Of a stretch of DNA of 64,000 nucleotides, positions 23,255 through 32,219 are shown piece after piece; the stretch's first letter is position 1, and the number at the start of each line of letters is the position of its first letter. This stretch comes from an uncultured Bacteroidales bacterium. Its GTDB lineage: Bacteria; Bacteroidota; Bacteroidia; Bacteroidales; Muribaculaceae. The notes below the pieces were generated by a model. That model did no database searches. It saw only the letters and a program-made list of their open reading frames with translations, and was not told the origin of the DNA. The DNA is taken from positions 1-64,000 of the forward strand of contig CACWID010000011.1 in NCBI GenBank assembly GCA_902760865.1. The letters run 5' to 3'. Both the position numbers and the translations under genes were made by a program.

Positions 23255-25519
23255 ATGAAAAACTTATTATTACTACTTGTGATGGGATTGATGTGTCTGA
23301 ACGCGCTGGCAGTTCCGGCAGACCCCACGCCCGCCACGGTGACGCAACCCGACGGCACCACTCTCACAATCGTTCTGCATGGCGATGAGTTCTTTAACTA
23401 CTTGACAACCACCGATGGTTACACCGTTGTCAAGAACAAAGCCGGCTATTACACCTATGCCCGCCTCGACGGTGACCGCCTGGTCGCCAGCAACACTGTT
23501 GCACGCGATAACCGCACCGCTGCCGACCGAGCCTACCTCGCTGGCGTGCCCAAGAGTCTGAAAAGCCAAGCCATGGTTGAACAGGGTAGGAAGATGTTGA
23601 ACCAACGCAACGACCTGCTGCGCAGCATCGGCCACGGTGGCCACATGGACTACAGCAAGTTCCGCGGCCTGATCATCCTGATCAACTATACCGACAGGAA
23701 CTTTAATGAGTACGTTCCCAGCAACTACACGCCGATTGACTTCTACGAGGCCATGATCAACAGCCATGACTACCAGGGCTACACCCTGCCCTATGGCACC
23801 AAGGTCGATGCGATGGGCAGCGTGCGTGATTACTACTATGACAACTCGTTCCAACAGTTTGACCCGCATTTCGACATCTTGGGTCCGGTGGATGTCCCCT
23901 ACGCTTGCACCGACGCTCATCAGTTCAAATGCGATTCCATTTTCTTTGCCGCCCTCGAGGCGCTGGACCCTGATGTGGACTTCAGCCAGTATGATACCGA
24001 TGAGGATGGCACTGCCGACATGGTATTCTTCATGGTTGCCGGCCACGGCTCGGATGTCACAGCCAATAACCGTGACTACTTGTGGCCCCACATGAAGGAT
24101 TTCACTGAGTCTCCTGTGCTTGATGGCGTGAACTTCAGGCTCTATGCCTGCTCGACCAATATGACTGGCGAAGAGAATGAGTACTATGTCAATTACAACA
24201 ATGTTGCCGGCATCGGCACCATCTGCCACGAGTTCAGCCATTGCCTGGGTCTGCCCGACTTCTATGACACCGATGGCCTGGGCAGCGGTGGTACCAACAG
24301 CAAGCATCCCATGACCTGGTCTGTCATGGCCAGCGGATTCAGGAGCAACAATGGTCGCAATCCTGCGGGTTACGGCCTGTTTGAGCGCTATGCCTTGGGC
24401 TTCGCACAACCTGTCCTTCTTGATAGCGTAGGCACTGTCACGGTTCCTGCCCTTGAAAAGAGCAACACGGGTTATCGCCTGAACACCGCCAATGAGGGTG
24501 AGTTCTTCATCATCGAGAACCGCCAGCGCATCAAGTGGGACAAGAACCTGGCTGGTCCTGGCATGCTCATCTGGCGCGTCGATTCAACCAATGTCGATGT
24601 CTGGGAGAACAATCTGGTCAATTCTGATCCCAACCACATGTACTATGAGTTGATCCGTGCCAAATTCAGTGGACTGAGCGATAGCTATAATGATCCCTTC
24701 CCCGGTGTTGCCAAAGTTACTTCGATAACTAACATCACCGAACCCAACCTGCGCACCTGGGACGGCAAGATGAGCAAGTATGCCTTTGTCAACATTGCCG
24801 AGGCCGACAGCATCATCACCTTTGACATGATCATCGACAACTCCAAGAGGTCTATCGAGGACTTTGAGAAGATGCCCGTGGGTGCAACCCTCAACGAGCG
24901 CGATGTTCCTGGTGTATATGCCCACTGGAACTTCTATAATTGCGCTGTAGTGGACACTGCTCAGGTGGCTGAGGGACATGCCGTTGCCATGAGAAGCGGC
25001 AGCTACTTCAACACAGTCGAGAACTTGAACAAGATTCCCATGGTTGTGCGTTTCAAGATTTACAATCCCACTTCAACAGGTGTCAAGTTCACGCCGCAAT
25101 ACTCCAAGAACAACGGCACAAGCTGGAAAGGACTGGATGAGTACCCCTATGACTTCTATGTTGCTGCTGGCAGTACTGTCACAGCTTCCATTTCCACACT
25201 GCCCACCAATATTCCCATCATGCTGCGCATCAAGCAGACCGAGGGCAGCTCGTCGGAGTATTGCTTCATCGACGATATCGAGATCTGCTACGAGAACACC
25301 TGGGAACCCGAGGAGCCCGAATATGAATTGGGTGACGTGAACGGCGACGGTGCTATCAACATCAGCGATGTCACCGCACTGATCAACTACCTGCTCACCA
25401 AAGACCCCTCCACCATCGTGATGGAGGCTGCAGACCTCAATGGTGACCAGAATGTCAACATCAGCGACGCCACCGCCCTGATCAACAGGCTGCTCACCGG
25501 ACAGGCTACCCCGCAATAA
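23255..25519 (+). CDS. Secreted M6-family metallopeptidase with C-terminal dockerin (3 of 3)
   Basis: A 754-residue paralogue with a signal peptide, the same VPADPTPATVTQPDG opening as copy 2, zinc motif HEFSHCLGLPD (His325, Glu326, His329), Met-turn TWSVMASG and a C-terminal dockerin pair (DVNGDGAINISDVT, DLNGDQNVNISDAT). The dockerin helices differ from copies 1 and 2 (TALINYLL instead of NxIIDIIL), so it may bind a different partner. It is closest to copy 2 in its N-terminal part. A strong terminator follows. Confidence 0.9.
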   Translation: MKNLLLLLVMGLMCLNALAVPADPTPATVTQPDGTTLTIVLHGDEFFNYLTTTDGYTVVKNKAGYYTYARLDGDRLVASNTVARDNRTAADRAYLAGVPKSLKSQAMVEQGRKMLNQRNDLLRSIGHGGHMDYSKFRGLIILINYTDRNFNEYVPSNYTPIDFYEAMINSHDYQGYTLPYGTKVDAMGSVRDYYYDNSFQQFDPHFDILGPVDVPYACTDAHQFKCDSIFFAALEALDPDVDFSQYDTDEDGTADMVFFMVAGHGSDVTANNRDYLWPHMKDFTESPVLDGVNFRLYACSTNMTGEENEYYVNYNNVAGIGTICHEFSHCLGLPDFYDTDGLGSGGTNSKHPMTWSVMASGFRSNNGRNPAGYGLFERYALGFAQPVLLDSVGTVTVPALEKSNTGYRLNTANEGEFFIIENRQRIKWDKNLAGPGMLIWRVDSTNVDVWENNLVNSDPNHMYYELIRAKFSGLSDSYNDPFPGVAKVTSITNITEPNLRTWDGKMSKYAFVNIAEADSIITFDMIIDNSKRSIEDFEKMPVGATLNERDVPGVYAHWNFYNCAVVDTAQVAEGHAVAMRSGSYFNTVENLNKIPMVVRFKIYNPTSTGVKFTPQYSKNNGTSWKGLDEYPYDFYVAAGSTVTASISTLPTNIPIMLRIKQTEGSSSEYCFIDDIEICYENTWEPEEPEYELGDVNGDGAINISDVTALINYLLTKDPSTIVMEAADLNGDQNVNISDATALINRLLTGQATPQ

Positions 25520-25550
25520 CGGGCCTGAGGCCTGAACGGCAGGTACTCTA

Positions 25551-25621
25551 AAAAACTACGGATTACGCTAATTTTGACGAACCATAGGTTCGCTCGGTTA
25601 GCGTAATCCGCAGTTTTTATT
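25551..25621. terminator. Bidirectional terminator between the third M6 gene and panB
   Basis: AAAAAACT-CGGATTACGCTAA pairs with TTAGCGTAATCCG-AGTTTTT, giving T-runs in both directions between two convergent genes. The loop carries a second small stem (GAACC/GGTTC). Confidence 0.8.
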
Positions 25622-25647
25622 GATATACTGTCAGGGCAAGTAGAGGA

Positions 25648-26469
25648 TCAGTACTGCTCGTCGGCGTTGGGAAAGTCCCCGGACTTGACATCGCTGATGT
25701 AGTTGCCCACGCTGTCGATGATCTGCTCGCCCAGGTTGTTGTACACGCGCAGGAACTTGGGCTTGAACTCGCGGTTCAGACCCAGCATGTCGTGGAGCAC
25801 CAGCACCTGACCGCTGCAGGCGCCACCGCCGCCGATGCCGATGGTGGGCACGTTGATCGACTGGGTGACCTTAGCAGCCAGGGTGGCCGGAATCTTCTCG
25901 AGCACGACAGCAAAGCATCCGATCTCGGCCAGCACCTTGGCATCGGCCAGCAGGCGCGTGGCCTCGGCCTCGTCCTGGGCGCGTGTGGAGTAGGTGCCGA
26001 ACTTATTGATGCTCTGGGGCGTGAGTCCCAGGTGGCCCATCACGGGGATGCCGGCGCGCAGGATCATCTCGATAGCGGCGCGCATCTCGCGTCCGCCCTC
26101 CAGCTTCACGCCGTCGGCCCCGGTTTCCTGCATGATGCGGACGGCATTGCGTTGAGCCTCCATGGGGTCGCCCTGGTAGGTGCCGAAGGGCATGTCCACG
26201 ATGACCATGGCGCGCTTGACAGCACGTACCACGGTGCGGCCATACACGATCATGTCGTCGATGGTGATGGGAATGGTGGTGGCGTTGCCCTGCATGACAT
26301 TGGAGGCACTGTCGCCCACCAGGATGATGTCGATGCCGGCCTGGTCCACGAGGGTGGCCATGGTGAAGTCATAGGCGGTAATCATCGCGATTTTCTCGCC
26401 GGCAAGCCGCATGTCGGCAATGCGCTTGGTCGTGACCTTGCGGGGGTCAGTAACGGTATAGGTTGACAT
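25648..26469 (-). CDS. panB: 3-methyl-2-oxobutanoate hydroxymethyltransferase PanB
   Basis: A 273-residue TIM-barrel enzyme of full family length. It has MITAYDFTMA near the N-terminus, the VGDSASNVM and MPFGTYQG metal/substrate motifs, VKLEGG, MGHLGLTPQS and GIGGGGACSGQVLVLHD. It adds a hydroxymethyl group from methylene-tetrahydrofolate to 2-oxoisovalerate, giving ketopantoate, the first step of pantothenate and coenzyme A synthesis. It stands alone here; panC and panD are not nearby. Confidence 0.96.
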   Translation of the reverse strand: MSTYTVTDPRKVTTKRIADMRLAGEKIAMITAYDFTMATLVDQAGIDIILVGDSASNVMQGNATTIPITIDDMIVYGRTVVRAVKRAMVIVDMPFGTYQGDPMEAQRNAVRIMQETGADGVKLEGGREMRAAIEMILRAGIPVMGHLGLTPQSINKFGTYSTRAQDEAEATRLLADAKVLAEIGCFAVVLEKIPATLAAKVTQSINVPTIGIGGGGACSGQVLVLHDMLGLNREFKPKFLRVYNNLGEQIIDSVGNYISDVKSGDFPNADEQY

Positions 26470-26602
26470 GATTATTCTATAATAACTGATGTATTGTTGT
26501 TAAGTGGGGGCAAAAGTAGTAGTTTTGACTACAAAATTCAAATTTCAAGCCATGATTAAACTAAAAAAACCTTAAATCGTCTAATTAATCGGTTTTTATT
26601 GC

Positions 26603-26610
26603 TACTTTTG
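26603..26610 (+). promoter_or_regulatory. -7 promoter element of the Lys/Cys repeat gene
   Basis: TACTTTTG, matching TAnnTTTG. Because transcription would start near 26617, an in-frame TTG at 26599 cannot be the translation start, which fixes the start at the ATG 26656. Confidence 0.6.
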
Positions 26611-26655
26611 CCGATTAGTAAACAACATATCACATTAATACTAAACATCAAGAAA

Positions 26656-27426
26656 ATGAAGAAGTTTTTATTGACTCTCGCTGCTGTAGCTCTTGCTGCC
26701 AGCTCAATGATTGCTCAGACCAACACCACCACTCCTACTACCCAGGAGGAGCCCGACCGCGTACAGATGCGCGCCCTGTCCAAGAATCCCACCGGCATGG
26801 ACATCCCCACCGGTTATGATAGCCCCCAGGTAGTTGCCCAAAAGAAGCACGAGTGCAAGGACCACAAGGACGGTCAGCCCTGCACCAAACCCGCCGACCA
26901 GCAGTGTGACGACTGCAAGGCCAAGGCTGCTGCCGCTGCCAAGCACGAGTGCAAGGATGGTCAGAAGTGCGAGAAGGCTGCTGCCAAGAAGCATGAGTGC
27001 AAGGAGGGCCAGAAGTGCGAGAAGGCTGCTGGCATGAAGCATGAGTGCAAGGATGGCCAGAAGTGCGAGAAGGCCGCCGGCATGAAGCATGAGTGCAAGG
27101 ATGGTCAGAAGTGCGAGAAGGCCGCCGGTATGAAGCACGAGTGCAAGGAAGGTCAGAAGTGCGAGAAGGCCGCTGGCATGAAGCATGAGTGCAAGGAAGG
27201 TCAGAAGTGCGAGAAGGCCGCTGGCATGAAGCACGAGTGCAAGGAGGGCCAGAAATGCGAGAAGGCTGCTGGCATGAAGCACGAGTGCAAGGAGGGCCAG
27301 AAATGCGAGAAGGCTGCTGCCGAGAAGAAAGACTGCTGCAAGGACAAGAAGATGGACGGCCAGAAGTGCGACAAGCCCGCCGACCAGCAGTGCCCCGACT
27401 GCAAGGAGAAAGCCAAGAAGAATTAA
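26656..27426 (+). CDS. Exported Lys/Cys/His-rich tandem-repeat protein
   Basis: A 256-residue protein with a signal peptide (MKKFLLTLAAVALAASSMIAQ region). After an ~80-residue low-complexity lead comes an array of eight 16-residue units of pattern KHECK(D/E)GQKCEKAAGM, flanked by related degenerate ends containing KPADQQCxDC. Each unit carries one His and two Cys in a fixed HxC-(6)-C spacing, so the mature protein could bind metals or form regular disulphides outside the cytoplasm. Lys is very abundant. I know no named family with this unit. Divergent from panB, with its own promoter and a strong terminator. Confidence 0.8.
   Translation: MKKFLLTLAAVALAASSMIAQTNTTTPTTQEEPDRVQMRALSKNPTGMDIPTGYDSPQVVAQKKHECKDHKDGQPCTKPADQQCDDCKAKAAAAAKHECKDGQKCEKAAAKKHECKEGQKCEKAAGMKHECKDGQKCEKAAGMKHECKDGQKCEKAAGMKHECKEGQKCEKAAGMKHECKEGQKCEKAAGMKHECKEGQKCEKAAGMKHECKEGQKCEKAAAEKKDCCKDKKMDGQKCDKPADQQCPDCKEKAKKN
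26938..27321 (+). repeat. Eight in-frame 48-bp coding repeats
   Basis: Exactly 8 x 48 bp with few, mostly synonymous or Asp/Glu differences, which suggests recent expansion by slippage or unequal recombination. Copy number may vary between strains. Confidence 0.9.
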
Positions 27427-27449
27427 TCAGCTCTCTCAGACATCTCACA

Positions 27450-27490
27450 TCACGCCGAGCCACTCAACAGTGGTTTGGCGTGATTTTTTT
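27450..27490 (+). terminator. Strong terminator after the repeat-protein gene
   Basis: CACGCCGAGCCACT pairs (one mismatch region) with AGTGGTTTGGCGTG and is followed by ATTTTTTT. Confidence 0.85.
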
Positions 27491-27832
27491 GCTAGGATTG
27501 AACAAGTACCAGCGTCATTTACATCACCATTCCTTTGCGTGGGTCATCATTCGCTAACACATTCATTTACAGCATGCGTTTTCACCAGACTCGCAGTAAC
27601 TATTCCCCTATCTGTTGACGATAATAGCTCTCGCCACAGCGTTTTTGCGTGAAGAAACAGTAGAAACAAGTTTAGATTTTCGCATGCCTGATTATTTACT
27701 AAGTAATTTATTATCAATACTTTACAATCTTGAACTAGTTTGATTTTTCTTTGAGGCAGGTTTTTGCGGTTTTATTTGTAGTAATTTTGTGACAAAAGCT
27801 TATTACAATTAACTGTAAAAACCTGTCACAAA
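27491..27832 (+). promoter_or_regulatory. Non-coding gap with promoter of the 1297-residue protein gene
   Basis: No credible gene in ~340 bp. The right end carries TAATTTTG (27782-27789), matching TAnnTTTG, ~45 bp before the start at 27833, preceded by TTTTTG at 27761. Confidence 0.5.
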
Positions 27833-30800
27833 ATGAGAAGATTTTCAACTTTATTCAGTCTTGCCGCTGCCGTGCTCATGATGAGCGCATGGAGCGGCAT
27901 CGCCTGGGCCCAAGATGCGTTGCAGGTCACTGCAGCCGCACCTCAGGTGACTCAGGACTTTGACGGCATGTGGGACGCCTCTACCGGAACGGCAACCCTC
28001 AACATGCCGCAGGGATGGCGCGTGGAGCGTCAGATGAATGCCCCCCGCACGGTGGGCAGTTACAGCAATGCCTCGACCGAGGTGATGTACACGGGCGGCA
28101 CCAGCCTTGCCAGCAATGCCAAGAACGGCACCTGGAACTTCGGTTCCAGCAGCAATCCCAGCGACTGCTCGGTGGGTGGCCTGTCCACCACGGTTGACGG
28201 CGGTACCCGTTGCATCAACGTGATGACCTGCCTGCACAATGCGGCCGACGAGCCCGTCACCAAGCTGACCCTCGCCTATGACATCGAGAAGTACCGCGAT
28301 GGCGACAATGCCGCAGGCTTTGCCGTGCAGCTCTACATTTCGACCGATGGTGTCACGTGGAACAATGCAGGTGACGACTTCTACACCTATTTCGCTCCTG
28401 ATGCTGCCACCCAGGGTGCAGCCGTGGTTCCCATCAGCACAACGCCTATCACGGGCAAGCAGCTCATGGTGGACCTGGCAGCCGGTGGTGACCTCTACCT
28501 GGCCTGGAACATCAGTGTGGCCAGCGGCAGCAGCCCCAACAAGGCGATGGGCCTGTCGCTCGACAATATCGTCATCGACGCCACCTTTGCCAGCCAGGAC
28601 CAGTCCTGCTACATCTATGTTGAGGACGTGACCAAGTGGAGCGCCCTGTATATGGCTGATGGAGCCGGTGAACCTGCCGCTGCAACCAGCAGCGCTGTGG
28701 TCAACGGCGTGACCTACAAGGTTTGGCCCCTTGACATGGATGGTGCCAGCCACACGCTGACCTTTACCGACAATAACGGCAACAATGTGACCACCACCGT
28801 CATGGCCGACGGCGACCACTACCTGTGCCTGACCAACGATGAAGCCACCGAGATTGCCGATCCTCAAAACTACGAGGGTTATGTTGATCCGTCGCGTCCC
28901 CCGTTTGTCGCATCGGGCATCTACCTGCGCGGCGAGGTGAACAGCTGGGGCGCCGCCACCGACTGGGAATTCAGCGACGAGGGCAATGGTACCTATGTGC
29001 TCTATGACAAGACGCTGAGCGGCCAGTTCAAGGTCGCTGACTCGGGCTGGACCAGTGCCTGCAACTACGGCAGCAACGGCACCAGTGTGCAGATGGGCGT
29101 GCCTTACAGCCTCGTGCTGGGCACCAACGACAATATCTCGTGCGGCGGCATCACCTTCGTCTGCAAGCGCATCGTGGTGACCATCAACAACGGTACCGCA
29201 ACGCTGCTGCTCGAGAGCGATGACGACGACACGGGCCTGACCGCCGTCTATGTCATCGGCGACAACAACGGCTGGAACTACATGGACGCTTCGGGCAAGC
29301 TCGACCTCGTCGAGGATAAGACCTTCAAGGGGCAAGTGACGATGCCCGCCGTGGGCGACGGCTACAGCCACTGGCGCATCTACCAGCGCTTGGGTATGGG
29401 CGGCGTCTGGGGTGCCGAGAGCGACCTCACCGGCGATAACACCAGCGGAACGCTCATCAAGGGCGCCACGGGACGCGTATCGACCGCTCCGGGTACCTAC
29501 GACGTGACCTTCAACCTCGCCACCGGCGAATACAGCCTTGAACTGGCTGCCTCTACCCCCACGTCGATGACGCTGCAGCCTGCCGAAGTCGTGCTCGTGC
29601 CCGAACTGCCCGAGCAGGTCAAGGTGCTCTCGCTGAACAACAGCCTCATCTATTATAATGACCAGGATGACGTGTTTGACGGCATTGCCGCAGCCATGGG
29701 CAAGGATGCCGACTGGACCAAGCACACCCTGCTGGGCAAGTCGCTCAAGGCCCATTGGGACGAAGGTGACGGCGTGGCCGAGGATGGCAACCCCGGTGCC
29801 AAGATGCTCGTGCGCAGCGACGCTTGGAGCCACATCATCCTGCAGGAGCAGAGTTCGCTGCCACGCACAGACATCGAAACCTTCCGCGCCAACGTGAAGC
29901 GCTGGGTGGACTACATCCGCGAATACTGCCCCAACCCCAACGCCATCATCATCCTGCCCATCAACTGGGCCTACAGCGGCGACTGGGAGAACTACACCGC
30001 CTTCAACGCGACTTTTGTGAAGAACTATCAGGACGTTGCCCTTGACCTGGGCGTGACCCTGTGCCCCGTAGGCATGGCCTATCAGGAGGTCTTTGACCTC
30101 GAGGGCAGCGAGGGCACCCAGACCTGGTTCCTGGATGACCGCCATCCGACGCTCAAGGCCACCTATATGGCAGCAGCGATGGAGTACGGCCTCATCTTCG
30201 GCGTTGACCCGGCCACCATCACCTGGGCGCCCAACGGCCTGAGTGACATCGAGGCCACTGCCATGCGCAGCTACGCCAGCCACGCCCTGAACCGCTTCAC
30301 CAACTATGTGGACCACACGGCCGGCCAGGTACATTATCAGGTGACCGTGCGTGACCAGTTCGGCATGATCGTCGACGCTCCCGAGCCCGTGGTGATGACC
30401 TTGAGTGGCGGCGGTGACATTGACGACAACAACACCTTCACCAGCAACGGTACCAACGGCGAATATACCGTGACGGCAACGACCGGCAACTTCACCCAGA
30501 ATGCCACCGTCACCGTGGCCAGCCCGCTGACTGAAGTGGTGACCTTCCCCGCCATTGAACTGAACGAGTATGTCCTGACCGCACGCCAGAACTTCAACTC
30601 GATGGGCGAAGCAACCACGGCCACTCTGCCCCAGGCCTGGCGCATCGACCGCATCCTGACGGCTCCGCGCACCGTGGGCCGCTATGACTGGGCCGACACC
30701 CAGACGATGTACAGCGGCGGCGTCAGCCTGCCCAGCAACGCCAAGAACGGCACGTGGAACTTCGGCGACAATGCCGGTGACGACCGCGCCCTGGGCGGCA

Positions 30801-31726
30801 TCTCGACGGGTGTCGATGGCGGCACACGCTGCGTCAACGTCTATGCCCACCTGCTGAACAACGGCAGCAAGAACATCGAGAACGTCAACATCTCCTATAA
30901 TGTAGAAAAGTACCGCAAGGGTAACAACAGCGCCGGCTTTGCCGTGCAGCTCTACTACTCCATCGACGGACGCAACTGGACCAGCGCCGGTAACGACTTC
31001 TACACCTACTTCGCTCCCGACAGCGAGACGGCCGGTTATGCGACCGTCCCGGGTGAGACCGTTCCCGTGAGCGCCGTGCTCCCCGCCACGATGCCGCGCG
31101 GCTGTGACCTGTACCTGGCCTGGAACATCACCGTGGCCAGCGGCACTGCTGCACAGGGCGCCATGGCACTGGGCATCGACGACTTCGCCATCAGCGGCGA
31201 GCTGCCCAAGATTCCCGCATCTAAGCACTACATCTTCGTCAACGACCTGACGGGTTGGGATGCTCTGGGACTGTATGCATGGGGCGACAGCGAACTCTTC
31301 GGCGCATGGCCCGGCGAAGCCAGCGCGGGCGATTCGATCATCAACAATGTGGAGTACAAGGTCTTCCTGCTTGACACCGAGGGCGGCAACTACCACCTGA
31401 TCTTCAACAACTGGAACAACGGCCTGCAGCTGCCCGACTATGACATCGTAGCCGACCGTGACTACTTCTTTATCGTCACCGACACTGAGGTCATCGAGAG
31501 CCAGGCCACGGTAGTCGAGAATGTCTTTGACGCTACTCCGGTGATGCAGGTACGCGGCAAGGTCGCAACCTACCCCGGCACCATCACTGTCTATAACGCT
31601 GGAGGCCAGATGATAACTACCGGCAAGGAATCCGTCAGCCTGCAGCACCTCTCACGAGGCATCTACATCGTGCAGGGCCGCAGCGGCAGCCATGTCGAGA
31701 CAATCAAGGTCGCCATCGGTTCATAA
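27833..31726 (+). CDS. Secreted multidomain protein: duplicated jelly-roll, CBM26-like, SusE/F-like and SGNH (DUF4886-like) domains, type IX sorting signal
   Basis: A 1297-residue protein with a signal peptide. In order: a beta-sandwich ~35-255; a CBM26/starch-binding-like module ~257-345 (YIYVEDVTKWSAL); SusE/SusF-like modules ~361-450 (YLRGEVNSWG) and ~468-575 (YVIGDNNGW); an SGNH-type domain ~595-800 with NNS at the catalytic-Ser position, IILQEQSS and DDRHPT as the Asp-x-x-His block; an Ig-like segment; a second copy of the first beta-sandwich ~919-1125 (shared blocks SNAKNGTWNFG, DGGTRC); a second CBM26-like module ~1131-1225 (YIFVNDLTGWDAL); and a C-terminal type IX sorting domain ~1240-1297. 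Likely a surface esterase-like protein binding starch-type glycans; substrate is inference. Confidence 0.75.
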   Translation: MRRFSTLFSLAAAVLMMSAWSGIAWAQDALQVTAAAPQVTQDFDGMWDASTGTATLNMPQGWRVERQMNAPRTVGSYSNASTEVMYTGGTSLASNAKNGTWNFGSSSNPSDCSVGGLSTTVDGGTRCINVMTCLHNAADEPVTKLTLAYDIEKYRDGDNAAGFAVQLYISTDGVTWNNAGDDFYTYFAPDAATQGAAVVPISTTPITGKQLMVDLAAGGDLYLAWNISVASGSSPNKAMGLSLDNIVIDATFASQDQSCYIYVEDVTKWSALYMADGAGEPAAATSSAVVNGVTYKVWPLDMDGASHTLTFTDNNGNNVTTTVMADGDHYLCLTNDEATEIADPQNYEGYVDPSRPPFVASGIYLRGEVNSWGAATDWEFSDEGNGTYVLYDKTLSGQFKVADSGWTSACNYGSNGTSVQMGVPYSLVLGTNDNISCGGITFVCKRIVVTINNGTATLLLESDDDDTGLTAVYVIGDNNGWNYMDASGKLDLVEDKTFKGQVTMPAVGDGYSHWRIYQRLGMGGVWGAESDLTGDNTSGTLIKGATGRVSTAPGTYDVTFNLATGEYSLELAASTPTSMTLQPAEVVLVPELPEQVKVLSLNNSLIYYNDQDDVFDGIAAAMGKDADWTKHTLLGKSLKAHWDEGDGVAEDGNPGAKMLVRSDAWSHIILQEQSSLPRTDIETFRANVKRWVDYIREYCPNPNAIIILPINWAYSGDWENYTAFNATFVKNYQDVALDLGVTLCPVGMAYQEVFDLEGSEGTQTWFLDDRHPTLKATYMAAAMEYGLIFGVDPATITWAPNGLSDIEATAMRSYASHALNRFTNYVDHTAGQVHYQVTVRDQFGMIVDAPEPVVMTLSGGGDIDDNNTFTSNGTNGEYTVTATTGNFTQNATVTVASPLTEVVTFPAIELNEYVLTARQNFNSMGEATTATLPQAWRIDRILTAPRTVGRYDWADTQTMYSGGVSLPSNAKNGTWNFGDNAGDDRALGGISTGVDGGTRCVNVYAHLLNNGSKNIENVNISYNVEKYRKGNNSAGFAVQLYYSIDGRNWTSAGNDFYTYFAPDSETAGYATVPGETVPVSAVLPATMPRGCDLYLAWNITVASGTAAQGAMALGIDDFAISGELPKIPASKHYIFVNDLTGWDALGLYAWGDSELFGAWPGEASAGDSIINNVEYKVFLLDTEGGNYHLIFNNWNNGLQLPDYDIVADRDYFFIVTDTEVIESQATVVENVFDATPVMQVRGKVATYPGTITVYNAGGQMITTGKESVSLQHLSRGIYIVQGRSGSHVETIKVAIGS

Positions 31727-31812
31727 CCACTTTTCAAGTTAGACAATCCACAATCAATGGCCGCTGCCTCTCTCGGGGCAACGGCCATTATTCTATCCTC
31801 CATGTAGAGACG

Positions 31813-32099
31813 CAAAATTTTGCACGGCTGTCCCCAAAAAAAATTAACAAATGCTCATATAACATTGTTACACAAAATATTAGTGCTCAATATGTGATTC
31901 GGAGGATTTCGAAATAGAATAAAAGGACCTCTTTTCGTAGAAATATCAAAATGCTACAATTACGCATAGATGCTTAGAGAAATAGGCGTTGCATTTTTTC
32001 AAGGAATGATAAGAGATAGCAAATTGTCAACAGCTGCCCCAAGAAAGAACACTAAAATGAAGTGTTAAAATATTCTTGGGACAGCCGTGCAAAATTTTG
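31813..32099. mobile_element. MITE-like insertion (267 bp, 31823-32089) with 10-bp target duplication
   Basis: Terminal inverted repeats CACGGCTGTCCC (31823-31834) and GGGACAGCCGTG (32078-32089) enclose 243 bp with no gene. Direct copies of CAAAATTTTG flank it (31813-31822, 32090-32099), with GAGACG before and CGTCTC after. Removing the element plus one copy restores a perfect copy of the dispersed palindrome found at 13201 and 36252. A subterminal sequence ACAGCTGCCCCAAGAA (about 32029-32044) is a further inverted copy of the right end. The interior is far more A+T-rich than its surroundings. A transposase from elsewhere must have moved it. Confidence 0.8.
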
Positions 32100-32122
32100 C
32101 GTCTCAAGTCAATGCAGCAACT

Positions 32123-32162
32123 ATAAAACAGAGCCGCGGCCCTCAGCGAGGGTCGCGGTTCC
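32123..32162 (-). terminator. Terminator of the beta-helix gene
   Basis: ACCGCGACCCTC pairs with GAGGGCCGCGG around a short loop on the minus strand, followed by CTGTTTTAT. Confidence 0.65.
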
Positions 32163-32219
32163 ATTAAGGAGTGTCGATTTCACTAATCGCTAATCAATTC
32201 AAGCGGTAATCGCTTGAAT

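Noticed and set aside
26938-27321. 48-bp repeat array considered as a CRISPR array
   Set aside because: Repeats abut without spacers, stay in frame and encode a signal-peptide protein.
27851-31648. 1265-codon open frame on the minus strand opposite the large secreted protein
   Set aside because: It is almost free of lysine and heavy in His, Val, Gly and Asp in the way reverse-strand frames of G+C-rich genes are; no domain, no ribosome site, and the plus-strand gene has a signal peptide and domains.
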